Shown here: one piece after another, positions 11,985-23,310 of the stretch | Layout of the letters: each line of letters starts with the position of its first letter | How positions within the stretch are numbered: the first letter of the stretch is position 1 | Source of the DNA: Gnetum montanum | Lineage: Eukaryota > Streptophyta > Gnetopsida > Gnetales > Gnetaceae | Length of the DNA stretch: 64,000 bases | Assembly: GCA_015680685.1 (NCBI GenBank) | Contig: MNCI01001024.1 | Span: 22,553 to 86,552 of the forward strand | Reading direction: 5' to 3' | The notes under the pieces: model-generated | Databases searched by the model: none | Told to the model about the DNA's origin: nothing | The model's input: the letters and a program-made list of their open reading frames with translations, nothing else | Made by a program: the position numbers and the translations under genes

Positions 11985-12964
11985 TGATGAGACGTGTACT
12001 GATATCGCGTCGTCCCCTGAGATATCACGTACGTGATATCGCGGTCCGTCATCAAATCTATAAATAAGAGACGGCACACCCCTCATTTCTCATCCTAGGC
12101 TTAAAGTAAGGAAACTATGGTAGTTTGATCACACTAGAGATAGAATATTTTCCATGTGCCTGCAGTAGGAGTCCCCAAGTGAACAGATCTTTATTCGAGC
12201 AGTTTGTACCTGAACGCAAGTTGTGTACGACAATAAAGATGAGCTTTGTGGATAAACCTTACAGTGCATGAAATAGGTTTATTACATGTTATTTCCTACC
12301 TATTATTTATTACCTACATTAGCACGGTATGAGTACGACTTGATTACGAGCATTGACAAATGTGTACGGCTAATCAAGGAATCGGCTGCTATGAGCATCT
12401 ACAGGTATGTATGGCTAGTCAAGAAATCAGCTGCTCATCGCGATTAGTCTCTCTCACCCTCAACTCCTAGAATGCGGGATGAGTACGACTTGACTACGAG
12501 CATCTACGGGTGTGTACAGCTAGTCAAGGAATCGGCTGCTCATCACATTTAGGCTAGTTAAGTGCCTCAGTAAGACCACTTCGAGCACATGTGTTACGTG
12601 TGGTAATCCTAGTAATGATTAGCATTTGGTAGCCATAGTTGCATAGTTCAGGGTGTGTATGGTAAGAGGGAATGGATGCTGATGCTAGTTAATTTAGACT
12701 TAGGACGTTAGTTAGAGTTAGTTAGTTTCTCAACCCTTCACCTCATAGCATAGGAGAAAAACATTAAAAGCTATAAAAATCATATACCTTGGACTTACTT
12801 AACCATACACCGTGACAACAACAAGTAAGTCTGGGAAAACAACAAATGATTAACCCCAAGTGTTCCATGGGGTGTTTAGGCATTTAGTCTATAGAGTTCG
12901 ACTAGATCATGCGTGCTACGCTTGTTTTGTATGGTTGAGTGTAGGGGTACCTCGCCACTCATCA
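11985..12964 (+). repeat. Element A LTR2 (middle LTR)
   Basis: This 980 bp LTR runs from TGATGAG to CTCATCA and is preceded by CATGGGGGTA. It has GATATC palindromes (about 12000-12045), TATAAATA (12059-12066) and AATAAA (12232-12237). The 105 bp repeat array is shortened by about 60 bp relative to two full units (starts at 12331 and 12481). It is followed not by a primer-binding site or target duplication but by a copy of the 3' end of the internal region. Confidence 0.92.
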
Positions 12965-12967
12965 CCC

Positions 12968-13401
12968 TCACCGAAGCAAGGTATCAATTACATCATGATT
13001 CATTTACCATTACTAATATAAGATTGTGTTGTATGTGCATATGGCAATTGTAGAAACAACGAATTGGATCTGGAGTAAACACTTGGAATGGAGCAGTGCT
13101 ACAGCAGCTATGCAAGGAGCAAGATCGAAGATGTGCATACAGATGGACAACGAAGGCCCAATCTTGGCATTGGCAGTAGCAACACTTATTTCTCTCTCTC
13201 TTTCTTAGCTACCAACAAAGGCCTAATGTCATTGTAATAAGGTGTTCACCCTTGTTGTCATGAACACAAATTTTGTCAAGTCTTGTAATAATGATCCGTT
13301 CACATGTCATCCCATTAGTTCCATTCCCCTCAATAATTCCATACCTTCTCGATATTATTATAAGGAACTCGAGCATGAGTTTTCATTTAGCCATGGGGGT
13401 A
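12968..13401 (+). repeat. Second copy of the 3' internal tail of element A
   Basis: This matches 11565-11984, starting near CCGAAG/CTGAAG and GGTATCAATTAC and ending with the same CATGGGGGTA before an LTR. The copies differ by scattered substitutions. The unit duplicated is therefore internal tail plus LTR. Confidence 0.9.
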
Positions 13402-14364
13402 TGATGAGACATGATATCGCATAGGCCACGATATCGCATATGCGATACCGCGTCATCCCCTACGATATCACGTATGCGATATTGTGGTCTGCCATCGAAT
13501 CTATAAATAAGAGGCAGCACTCCCCTCATTTCTCATCATAGGCTAAAAGTAGGAAAACTTTGGTAGTTTGATCACTCTAGAGATAGAATATTTTTCCATG
13601 TGCCCGTAGTAGGAGTCCCCAAGTGAATGGATCTTTATTCGAGCAATTTGTACCTGAACGCAAGTTGTGTACGGCAATAAAGACAAGCTTTGTGGATAAA
13701 CCTTGCAGTGCATGGAATAGGTTTATTACATGTTATTTCTTACATGTTATTTATTACCTGCATTAGCGTGGCATGAGTACAACTTGATTACGAGCATTGA
13801 AAAATGTGTACGGCTAATCAAGGAATCGGCTACTCATCACGATTAGTCTCTCTCACCCTCAACTCCTAGAATGCGGGATGAGTACGACTTGACTACGAGC
13901 ATCTACGGGTGTGTACGACTAGTCAAGGAATCGACTGCTCATCATGTTTAGGATAGTTAAGTGCCTCAATATGACCACTTTGAGCACGTGTGTTACGTGT
14001 GGTAATCCCAGTAACGATTAGCATTTGGTAGCCACAGTTGCATAGTTCAGGGTGTGTACGGTAAGTGGAAATGGATGCTGATGCTAGTTAATTTAGACTT
14101 AGGTCCTTAGTTAGAGTTAGTTAGCTTTCTCAACCCTTCATCCCTTAGCATAGGAGAAAAACATTAAAAGCTATAAAAATCATATACCTTGGACTTACTT
14201 AACCATACATCATGACAACAACAAGTAAGTCTGGGAAGACAACAAATGATTAACCCCAAGTGTTCCATGGGGCGTTTAGGCATTTAGTCTGCAGAGTTGA
14301 ACCAGATCGCCTGTGCTATGCTCATTTCATATGGTTGAGTGTAGGGGTACCTTACCACTCATCA
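13402..14364 (+). repeat. Element A LTR3 (outer 3' LTR)
   Basis: This 963 bp LTR has TGATGAG and CTCATCA ends. U3 has the longest GATATC/GCGATA palindrome cluster (about 13409-13490), TATAAATA is at 13502-13509 and AATAAA at 13676-13681. It has one full 105 bp unit plus a partial one (starts 13775 and 13880). GAAAG follows at 14365-14369, matching the left flank. Confidence 0.93.
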
Positions 14365-14477
14365 GAAAGGAATTTGTAGATATTTATTTGAGATAGAACA
14401 TTTTATGGAGAACCTTGAAATATAAGATTCATCATATTTTGATTATCCAACATTAAGAAATTCTCAAAAAATAGTTT

Positions 14478-14990
14478 AACCATGATTTGTCATCAAGTCA
14501 TGGTATTCCAAGCTTCAAGACTACAATTCCATCATGACTCATGGTATTATTGAGATCATTTCTCTTGAAATTTTAACTTTTGACCAACTTATGGTTAAAT
14601 ACAATGACTCGTGATTAAGTTTTCATGTTAATCACAATTTTTGATCATGTCATGGTGTCAACCATAACTCATGATTTTCTCATGATTGATACAAAGTTGT
14701 CAACCATAACCCTTGATTGTCTCGTGATTTAAATTCACTTAAGGAAATTTCATCATGACTCATGGTAATCTTATGGATTAATGATCATGACTAACTATCC
14801 ATTCATGATGGACATTCAAATAAGGTAAATTTACCATGACTCCTCATGAAGTCATGGCATCCTTCGAAATTCTTAATCTTTGTTGTCAACCAACTCATAA
14901 CTCATGTTGTAATACCACAACTTGTAATATTATAAACCATAACTTATGTTGAAGTTGTGGTTGACTCGTGGTCATCAAAAAATAAAAATT
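14478..14990. repeat. Degenerate array of ATGACTCAT / TCATGGT words
   Basis: About 500 bp in which CATGACTCATGG, GTCATGGT, CTCATGAT and AACCATAAC recur at irregular spacing on both strands. ATGACTCAT is palindromic around its centre and equals the GCN4-type bZIP core. No coding frame is present. It may be part of an older LTR promoter or a minisatellite; the class is uncertain. Confidence 0.65.
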
Positions 14991-15052
14991 TTAATAGATC
15001 TTGAAGCATCAAGTTAGAAACTATTGAGAAAGAAATTTAACAAAATAAAAGT

Positions 15053-15899
15053 TGAAGAGCAACAAGTAGTTCTTACACCCAACCATATGAATCACTAGCA
15101 TTCACTAAGCAATCTGGTTGAATTCCATAGACTTTATCTCTCTAAGTACGCTTGGTCTAGGTAGTGAATCTAAAAGATATGATCATTGCCTTCATAGTTT
15201 CACTTGTGAAGTGAAGTGAAAAGGTATGGTTAAGTGTATTTGAGGCACATGATTTTTATCATTTTATGTTTTTCATTTAATTCCTCTAAGTGCAAGGATA
15301 AAGTAATTAAATGTTTAATCAATCTAACAACTAAATAATACTTAACTAATCCTAACATAATCATCTGTTCTCACATTCTATACACATCCTAAACACATTG
15401 CAACACTACTAGGTTACCAAGAATTAAGTGCTTCTAGGATTACAAAGCATTAATGTATGCTCAAAGTGGTAGTACTTATATGCATTAATTAATCATTATG
15501 AATTAATTACCTAAATGTAATAAAGTAAATTAGATGCATATTAAATGCATGAAGTAAATATTAAGCTAAGTTCAAGTGCTTCAAGGTTTATCAAGAAATC
15601 TCATCTTTATTGTTATTCACACTAAGATGCTCAAGTACATCAGTCCTCAAATAAAGATCTGTATACTCCTTAGCTCCTACTACTAGCACTTTGAAAGTTT
15701 TCTAACTCTAGGAAGATAAAATTGCAAGAACTTAGCTAGAGGCTAATGATTGGATACAATTAATGTGGTAGTTATGCACATATTTATAGGAAAGACTAGA
15801 CACTATGTTGACACATCAAAGTATGTGTCGATATGTATGCATCAATGGAATCACATCAATAGGTACACGTTAATGAAATCTAGTGACCATGACTTATCA
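15053..15899 (-). repeat. Element H LTR (minus strand)
   Basis: On the minus strand this starts TGATAAGTCATGG directly after a polypurine tract (CATGGGGGTA, 15900-15909) and has TATAAATA at 15781-15788. It ends with the family's terminal words (GATTCATATGGTTGGGTGTA) near 15065. It is therefore a 3' LTR of a minus-strand gypsy element related to A and B. The terminal bases of its 3' end are degraded, so 15053 is approximate. Confidence 0.75.
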
Positions 15900-16330
15900 T
15901 ACCCCCATGACTGAATGAAAAATCATCCTTGAGTGAACGAAAGGAGGAACAAGGCTTTTACAAAATTTTGGGAAGGTATGGGATTATTGAGGGACACAAT
16001 GATTCAAAGAAGTAGATGCTAAGTTTCCAAGTGTACGACTTGCAACTTTTACAAAAATGGATGTTCATGATGATAAAATTAAACACCATTACAAAACTTG
16101 ATAGCCAAACCCCTCTAGCATCTTGGAGACAAGAAGAAAATAAAATAGTCCTAGGTGGTGGAGATTCCAATGATGCCAAATGACCTTCTCCTACCTCTGG
16201 TGCATGCGTTGGTTGTTATTGAGGCTATGGTTTCTGAGGTTGTCCTAATGTAGTTGCAAATTTTGGTAGAAGATGGAAAGAATCTAGTAATGCTTTCATC
16301 TTCTCCTTCTTTCTTTGAGGATCATACATG
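15900..16330 (-). other. Element H 3' internal end (minus strand)
   Basis: The minus-strand reading ends with CAAGGATGATTTTTCATTC then CATGGGGGTA, matching the end of the A and D internal regions. No coding frame is kept. It may be the 3' end of element F, whose pol fragments lie in the same orientation at 35089-36642 and 44969-45260, with later insertions between (inference). Confidence 0.6.
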
Positions 16331-16639
16331 GTCCATGTGACATCCCCAAATATGGGCTAGAAATAGCTCCTTAACATTGATAAACTAGGCTATAGATTAT
16401 TTTTACTCAATATCAAATACCTTGATAGCATTCTATAGTTCTTGGTAGTTTTTCATCCTATGGATCATAGAACTTAGAAGTGGAGGATGAATAATTTTGC
16501 CAAATCAAAACTTTATGAGACAAAGCACACACATCAAATTTATGTGGTTTTCCAACTTGGGTACTCCACACTCAAAGGGTAGATCACAAGCATACCTTCA
16601 GACCTTGTTGCTCTCAAATGTGATTTAAAGGATCCACAT
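16330..16639. other. Unassigned flank left of element B
   Basis: About 300 bp without gene or clear repeat assignment. It may be the other part of the copia J LTR that continues at 30736, but no matching 5 bp target duplication was found beside B (CACAT on the left, TACAC on the right). Confidence 0.35.
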
Positions 16640-17549
16640 TGATGAGTCGCATTCTATCATTTTTGTTGATGAGACCTCATCGATGAGGCCTCATCATCTA
16701 GGCTTCATCGACGAGGCCTAGTTAATGCATCATATCATGCATTGATATGGCCCCATCAATGTAGTGCCTATAGTCAACTATAAATACATGCTTGTAGCCA
16801 CATTTGTAAAAAGAGAGATTGTAGTTGATATGGAGCTCTTGCATTTTTTCCATTTGAAAGTTAGAATTTTTTCTTGAGTGCGCACAATAGAAGTCATTGA
16901 GTGTACAGATCTTTATTTGAGCATTGTTGTATGTAAGCATGACAATGTGTGTGACAACAAAGATGAGCTTTCTAATATACCTTGTAGCACTCTAGATAGA
17001 TTAGCTATTTCATTTATGCATTTAATGTTTTTAGTTATTTATTAAATGTTTTCAATTATTTATTAATTATTTTATAGTTATTACATTAATGAAGCAATTA
17101 ATCCAAATAGATTACACACATAAGTATGATCGCTTCAAGCATAACATGTATTCTCTTGGTAATCCCAGTAGCATTATTGCTTGGTACGCTCAGTAGTGTA
17201 ATGCTTGGTTGCCCAGTAGTGGATACATGGGTTTAGGATGTGTACAAAAAGTGGGATTAGATGCTTATGTTAGGATTAGTTAAATGCTAGTTAATTAGTT
17301 AATTTAGATTAGTTAATGAAATTCTTTTTATCTACATTTGAGCACCAACTTATAAAACACAAAATAATAAAATTCGATGCCTCAATTACACAAGTCTAAT
17401 TACAAAGAAAAAGACTGATGTTAAGGCAAGATTTACTTCCTAAAGAACTAGTGCACTAGAAATGATAAAGTCCAAAAACTTTGACCGAGTCATGTGTGAA
17501 CGCTTCATGATTTATATGGTTGGGCATAGGGGTACCTCGCTACTCATCA
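16640..17549 (+). repeat. Element B 5' LTR
   Basis: This 910 bp LTR runs from TGATGAG to CTCATCA. U3 carries nested palindromes such as CCTCATCGATGAGG and GAGGCCTAGT words (16670-16760). TATAAATA is at 16779-16786. The poly-A signal position reads AACAAA (about 16957), a change from the AATAAA of the other LTRs. It is followed by the primer-binding site. Confidence 0.9.
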
Positions 17550-17568
17550 TTGGCACCATTAACAGGGA
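17550..17568 (+). other. Primer-binding site of element B
   Basis: TTGGCACCATTAACAGGGA abuts the LTR. It is a diverged form of the tRNA-Asp-type site of element A. Confidence 0.7.
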
Positions 17569-17706
17569 CTTTGTTTGTGGAATGTGTACTATTTAGGTCT
17601 AAGTGAATACCATTAATATCGTTGTATGAACTTCAAGGTCAATATCATTCCCACTATACATAAAATTATAAATGCACACTAATAATTTCATTTTGTTTTG
17701 CAAAAT

Positions 17707-19720
17707 ATCTTCTTCTTCTCACAAGCATGAAGATACCAAACCATTGATCCCACAAGAATGCAAGGTGCTATACAGTTAGCTATATGAGTTTGTGTTGAAC
17801 TTCACCTTCATTCTACATCAAGATGAACAACTATGATGGTATGATATGGAGGGTAACATCGTGTTGCCCCTTGATAGATCTATGCATGGGATGCTATTTA
17901 AGATCCTTAAAAGGTTGGGCATAGCAAATATTCATGAAGAATATGTTTTGGATGGATATGACACTTGAAATTACTATCCCACTGAAACACAATGCAAATG
18001 ATATCAACATCAGGAGAAACTCTATGAAGCTAAAAAGGGAAAACATTACACCAAACCCTTATTTCTACTAAATCAAGATGACATTGAGGATCCTCCTACT
18101 AAAGGTTCTCAACATGAAGATTCTCCATCCCTTACTACTAATGATGAGGGTGTGACCTTGAATCTATGATCCACTATTCATAAATTAGGTTCAGGAAAAA
18201 GTGATAGCCAAGGTAGGGACTCGAGTAAACACCACAACAACAAGGAATGTAAGGATGATGATCGTAATAAGTGTAGAAGTGATGGAAGACACTATGGTGG
18301 TGATGGTGATCCACCTTCCTCTTCATCCAATTCTAAACATTCCTCTTCATTTGATGGATCTCATGGAACCTACCATCGAAACAACTACGATGAAGGTAAT
18401 TAAAGAGATAACAATAATTGTGAAGGTCACCAAAATCAAAGGGGTGGCTGAAACCATCATCAGTGTCATCAATGCAATGATGATGATGAACCTCTATTGG
18501 TGACTTAAAGTATGCTCAACATTACAGAGGTAGTTAAAATTCCAACCAGGCATATGAAGGATAGTTAGATTAAGCACCTAGACATGAACAATATCCCAAG
18601 ATTTGAGGGGGGATATAATTCTAATCTACAAACACATCTACAAGATTTTCATAATGCCTGTGCATTACAGAACATAGAAAATAAGTGGTAGAAACTCAAT
18701 ATTTTCCCAAGGATACTCATTAAGGAAGCTAAAATTTGGTATTAGTTATTAGAACTAGAGTCCATCTAAAGATGGAGTACTATGTTAGAGCTATTCAATG
18801 ACAAATATCAGATGTACTCTAAAGTGTCTAATTTGAAAAGGAAAATCCAAGGCTAGAAATAGGGAGCACATGATGTGCCATCATGGACTACTACTATTCA
18901 CTCTTACATTGATGCCCTAGCCATGGTTATTCTTAGAGAGAATAACTTTGCCACATCATAGATGGGCTTGGAGTAGAAATATGAAGAACCCTTGGGATGT
19001 ATGCCCAAGGAAGATTGTCTGAATTGAGAACTCATCAAATCCATAGGGTAATTAAGTAGGTAGCAAAAGAAGAAGGTGAGCTACAAAAAAGGGAAAGTTC
19101 TAAAGAGTATAATAGGAATCCATCCATTAGAAAATGAGAGGTCCAATTTTGTAACGAGGAGGAGTCACCATTTCATGAAGTGATTAATAGAAAGATCTTA
19201 CCCATCCAAAAATCTATTTTTAATATTTCAGCCAAGGTTGAGAAGTTATGGGACTCTTTGGATGAAAAATTTTAAACCACTTTAAAGATTACTGAAGAAT
19301 CCAAAGAGCAAAATAGTGATTGTAATCACAACAGGTGAAAAGAAGCTAAACATTGCTACCAAAGAGGTAAGGGCAAAGCTGCTACAATAGAGGAAATTGT
19401 GGAGTCTGACTCTTATTACGAAACTAAATATGACATATGCCAATACAAACATCCAAAGGGATGTTGCACTATGGTGTCACACTTACAGGAGTCTAGAGTG
19501 TATGCATTGAATCCTTGCCTAGCATGTAGGCAAGCTCCAAGACGATTGCCTTATCCTCAAGGCAGTCCAAGATAGTTCCACTAGCAACAACAAGCTTACT
19601 ACCTAAGTGGAACTTCACCACAACCTTATAAACAATACCAACAATGATTCCAACAATGATTCCTTCATATTCGCAACAACGAAATGCTATGAGGGTTGTA
19701 CTCTCACAACTAATTTTTCA
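17707..19720 (+). pseudogene. Element B gag, heavily broken
   Basis: The counterpart of A gag: N-terminal segment (LHQDEQL region, about 17800-17900), charged segment, gag core at about 18540-18900 (ending in EAKIWY, then a stop where A has Arg), linker and Cys/His motif at 19429-19467. In this copy the first Cys of that motif is Tyr (YDICQYKHPKGCC). A Gln/Pro-rich tail follows. Many stops sit where A or D have Gln or Arg codons, for example TGGTAGAAA against TGGCAGAAG of A. Confidence 0.8.
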
Positions 19721-19984
19721 ACCAAGTGATTTGGATAATCATTCAAGAAAAAGACCTTTATTTTAGCCTAGTAGTCCTCTTTAGCCCTCACAATCTAATC
19801 TAGCTGATTGCCCTACATCTCTAGCATCCTCATCCTCTGCATCAAATACCTTCAAGTGCCCTTCAAATCAAGTGCCACCTAGGATCTGCACTATAATGCT
19901 AACTCATGTTGTTTCTAATTGGATCAAGGCTGGTAATATTCCTAAAAAAAGATCTAATCTAATACGTCCACTCATTTTTCTATA

Positions 19985-20370
19985 GATTGCTGGACAAGAG
20001 CCATGAAAGACTCTTCTTGACTCTAATTCCAAAGTTAACCTCATCTCTCATGACATGTACAAGGCCTGAAACCTACCACCTCTTAAGAAGAGCAACATTC
20101 ATCTAGAATTAGTAGATCAGTCAATTACTATCCCTTTGGGTTTAGTAAAGGACATTGTGACCATAGTTTGTGGGTGGTCCTATCCTATTGATTTTCTAGT
20201 AATCAAGGTGGACAACTAAAAAAATGAATTTTTCATCATCATGGGAAGATCTTGGTTAAGCATGGTTAATGCAAGAATGGGCATAAGGGACCTATCTTTA
20301 GAAATATCCAAGGAAAATGAGCTAGGAAATATTGAGAATAAGTGTATTCCATGCAGCACATACAATAATA
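19985..20370 (+). pseudogene. Element B protease region
   Basis: The segment TLLDSNSKVNLISHD matches the protease active-site region, but the DSG triad reads DSN (about 20020-20028), so the enzyme would be inactive. SITIPLGLVKDI and an IIMGRSWLS segment follow as in A and D. Confidence 0.75.
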
Positions 20371-20504
20371 ATGGGTGCAACTACATGCAAAATATTTGGT
20401 CAATCAAGAGTACATAAATTAAGGCATGCAATGAGTGTGAACAAGAAATTAAAATTCAAAAGTGTTTGTACACAACAACCACAAAGTAGGAGGGCACCCA
20501 GTGG

Positions 20505-20711
20505 TTGGTAGCTAATTTAGATAACAACACAATATGCATGAAGCCAATTGAGAGCCTAACATGTTCATATGTTGAAGGCATGGACAAAATTGAAGAAGTT
20601 CATTTCCAACTCTCTAATGAAGATGATGATAGTTGTTGGGAAGAGTTGGAAATCCTTGATCACTTCAAGCAGGAGCTCTTAGAACTAAAATATTTACTAG
20701 TTGGTATGTAG
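20505..20711 (+). pseudogene. Element B protease-RT linker
   Basis: An open stretch of 68 codons with CMKPIESLTCSYVEGMDK, also recognisable in D (about 51920-51980) and in F across the G insertion. It is acidic and has no known catalytic motif. It shows exactly where G split F. Confidence 0.65.
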
Positions 20712-20849
20712 TATGCATTTCTAAAGAATGGTAAAGTGGTCATAATTAATGCCAAACTTGCTCCTGAGCAAAAGGAAAAGTTATTGAAAGTGGTGAATAA
20801 ATGGTCAATAGCCTTTGCTTGGTCATATCTAGAGCTAATAGGAATTGAT

Positions 20850-21470
20850 CCAAGGATATGCTAGCATCACATCTACATTGACCTAGCCATGAAGCCTAGA
20901 AGGTAGCCACAAAAGAAACCGAACATAAAATTCAAGCAAATCATGAAGGAATAAATAGAGCAATTCCTCAAGGTGGGGTTCATCTATCCCATCGCAGATA
21001 GTGAGTGGGTTAGTCCACTTGTAATTGTACCAAAGAAGAGTGGCAAATGGCAAGTTTGCATTGACTTCAGGCTATTGAATATGAAAAAATTTAAAGATCA
21101 TTTTTTGTCATTTGTAGATCAAGTGTTAGACATCATATTCAGGCATTTTTATTAAGTTTCTTGGATGGTTAGAGTGGCTATAACCAAATCCAAATTGCAT
21201 CCAAAGATCAGGCCAAGACAACATTCATGTGTTCTTAAGGGACTTCTGCATATTTTAAGATGCCATTTGGTTTGTGCAATACTCTTATAACACTTCAATG
21301 CTTGATCCTTAGTATTTTTCAATAGCAAATTGATAGTGGTGTTGAAGTCTTCATGGATGAGTTTTTCACCTATGGAGCTACCTTTGAGCAAGCATTGGAT
21401 TGACTTGATCAAATCTATGACTTAATTGGCAAAAGACCCATCTCATGGTCCAAGAAAGGATTGTGATAGG
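20850..21470 (+). pseudogene. Element B reverse transcriptase
   Basis: The RT domain is recognised by GFIYPIADSEWVSPLVIVPK, then WQVCIDFRLLN, SGYNQIQIA, KMPFGLCN and the YxDD-box region, which reads FMDEF at 21350-21364. The second catalytic Asp has become Glu. Frameshifts around 21140 and 21230 and several stops break it. It would have copied element RNA into DNA in the cytoplasmic particle. Confidence 0.85.
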
Positions 21471-21689
21471 GCATAAAATTTCAAAAAAATGGATTGAGGT
21501 AGATTAAAAAAAATAAGGGTCATCTAAGGAATAACATGCCAACTAGAGACCATTAAAGATGTCTAGTCATTCCTTGGACACATTGGTTACTACTAGCTAT
21601 TCATAGAGAATTTTTCTATGGTTGCAAAGCCATTGGTAGAGCTTACAAAGAAAGATACATCATTCAGCTAGACCAAGAAATGTGAACAC

Positions 21690-22010
21690 ACATTCCAATA
21701 ATTAAAGGAGAAACTTGTAAAAACACCAATCCTACGAGCACCAGACTAGTCTAGATGCTAGAAAAGTTTAGGCACTATGTGATTGGTTACAAAGTATTTA
21801 TGCATACAAACCATAATGCAATCTAGTTCCTCATAAATAAGTTGATGGTGAGCCCTCATGTCTTATAGTGGCTTGTGATCTTATAGGAATTTGATCTCAT
21901 GATGGTAGATCGAAAAGGGACTAAGAATGTGATCACTGACCATCTCTCTTGCTTAAGATGGGATAATAAAGAGGAGGAGAGCCTACTCCTTAATCAATTT
22001 CTAGATGAAC
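21690..22010 (+). pseudogene. Element B RNase H remnant with internal deletion
   Basis: The junction near 21757 joins a TPILRAPD*SR segment directly to KKFRHYVIGYKVFMHTNHNA. The intervening ~170 bp present in D (53166-53335, including its MTDAS with the catalytic Asp) is missing. DRKGTKNVITDHLS, the end of the domain, is kept. Confidence 0.75.
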
Positions 22011-22029
22011 TTCTCTTTACATGAGCAAT

Positions 22030-22980
22030 AAGCAAAAAAATGCCTATGAAAATAATATGGAATAATGGCATCCTCACCTATCTTCTCACTCAGGAGATGT
22101 CACAAGACTTGGATTTTAGAAAAATGCAACAATTTCTTCATCATGCCAAATACTTCATGGAAATCCACGGACACCTTTACAAGGTATGTGCCAATGGCCT
22201 AATTCGTTGGTGTGTCCCTAACAAAAATCAACTACATGTTCTCTAGGATGCTCATGGAGGGCCTTACATAGGCCACTATGCAGGGAGATGCATAGCGATA
22301 AAAATTCTAATGGGAAGATACTATTGACCTACAATCTTTAGGGATGCTCACTAGTTCATCAAGTCTTGTGAATGTTGTCAACAAGATGGGGGAATGACCA
22401 CTTGCATGGAAGGTTCTCAATAGTGGATTCAACCACTAGAACCTTTGGACATTTGGAATATGGATTTCATGGATTCCATGACACCCATGTCTAATGGAAA
22501 GTTTTATATTATAGTAGTAGTTGATTACTACACAAAATGGGCAAAAGTAGTAGTCATTACTAATTGTACATCATCCACTGCTACTAGATTTGTACACAAA
22601 ATATTGTGAAAGGGTTTGCGATGGCACATTCACTAATTTTTGAAAATGGAACTCATTTCACAGGTGCCACATTTAGAAAATTAATGCAATGCTTGGGGGT
22701 AGAACATAAATTAACAACACCTTATCACCTCCAAGACAATAGTCAAGCAGAGGTAACCAACTAGCAGATTACAAATATACTAACATGAACTATTAGGAAA
22801 TATAGGAAGGGTTGGAATAGAAAGCTTAATGATGCTCCTTGGGCTTATCGTTCAACTTGGAAACTTCTTATTGGCTACTCTCTCTATGAGTTAGTGTACA
22901 AAAAACTTCCAATGCTTATGATTCAATCCAAGGTCCATGCACTCTAAACGACCTATGATGTAAACCTTGACCTATGTCTA
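22030..22980 (+). pseudogene. Element B integrase
   Basis: The zinc-binding N-terminus (HGGPYIGHYAGR ... CECCQQDGG, about 22255-22395) is followed by the core: DIWNMDFMD with the first catalytic Asp (about 22460), then FENGTHFTG (about 22640), where the second catalytic Asp is Glu, and SQAEVTN (about 22745), which keeps the Glu. Frameshifts near 22605 and stops break it. Confidence 0.8.
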
Positions 22981-22989
22981 GCAAAAAAA

Positions 22990-23310
22990 GAAAGACTAAT
23001 CATCCTAAACATACTAGATGAAAATCAATTTGTGGTCCTATCCTTGAATGAGGTGAATAAGGCATTTAGCAACCAACATCATGACCTTAAAATTAGGAAA
23101 GTAAAACTTCAACTAGGAGATAAGGTTCACTACTGGAACCTTGCACTTGTATCCCAAAAGACAAAATATCAAACATTGTGAGAGGAACCTTATATAATTG
23201 ATCAAACCTTTCCCTCTAGGGCCATGTTGATCTACAAGCCTAACAACCCAAATAAAAAGTAGTTGGTCAACATCCAACAAGTAAAGCCTTTTTTAGAACT
23301 AAGATAGGCT
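22990..23310 (+). pseudogene. Element B pol C-terminal part
   Basis: Sequence equivalent to the D segment ending in NQLVNIQQIKTF. It contains the basic region that follows the integrase core in gypsy elements. No chromodomain signature is seen, consistent with a non-chromovirus gypsy lineage. Confidence 0.6.

Larger units (their letters stand above)
5542..14364 (+). mobile_element. Element A: Ty3/gypsy retrotransposon with three LTRs, pol deleted
   Basis: The element begins with TGATGAG and ends with CTCATCA. It is bounded by the same five bases, GAAAG, at 5537-5541 and 14365-14369, so the outer LTRs went in as one insertion. Order: LTR1, primer-binding site, gag, protease, long non-coding 3' region, LTR2, a second copy of the last ~415 bp of the internal region, LTR3. 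Reverse transcriptase, RNase H and integrase are absent: the sequence passes from just after protease straight to the region that lies behind integrase in elements B and D. By domain content and tRNA-Asp-type primer site it belongs near the Athila/Tat side of plant gypsy elements (inference). It cannot be autonomous. Confidence 0.9.
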
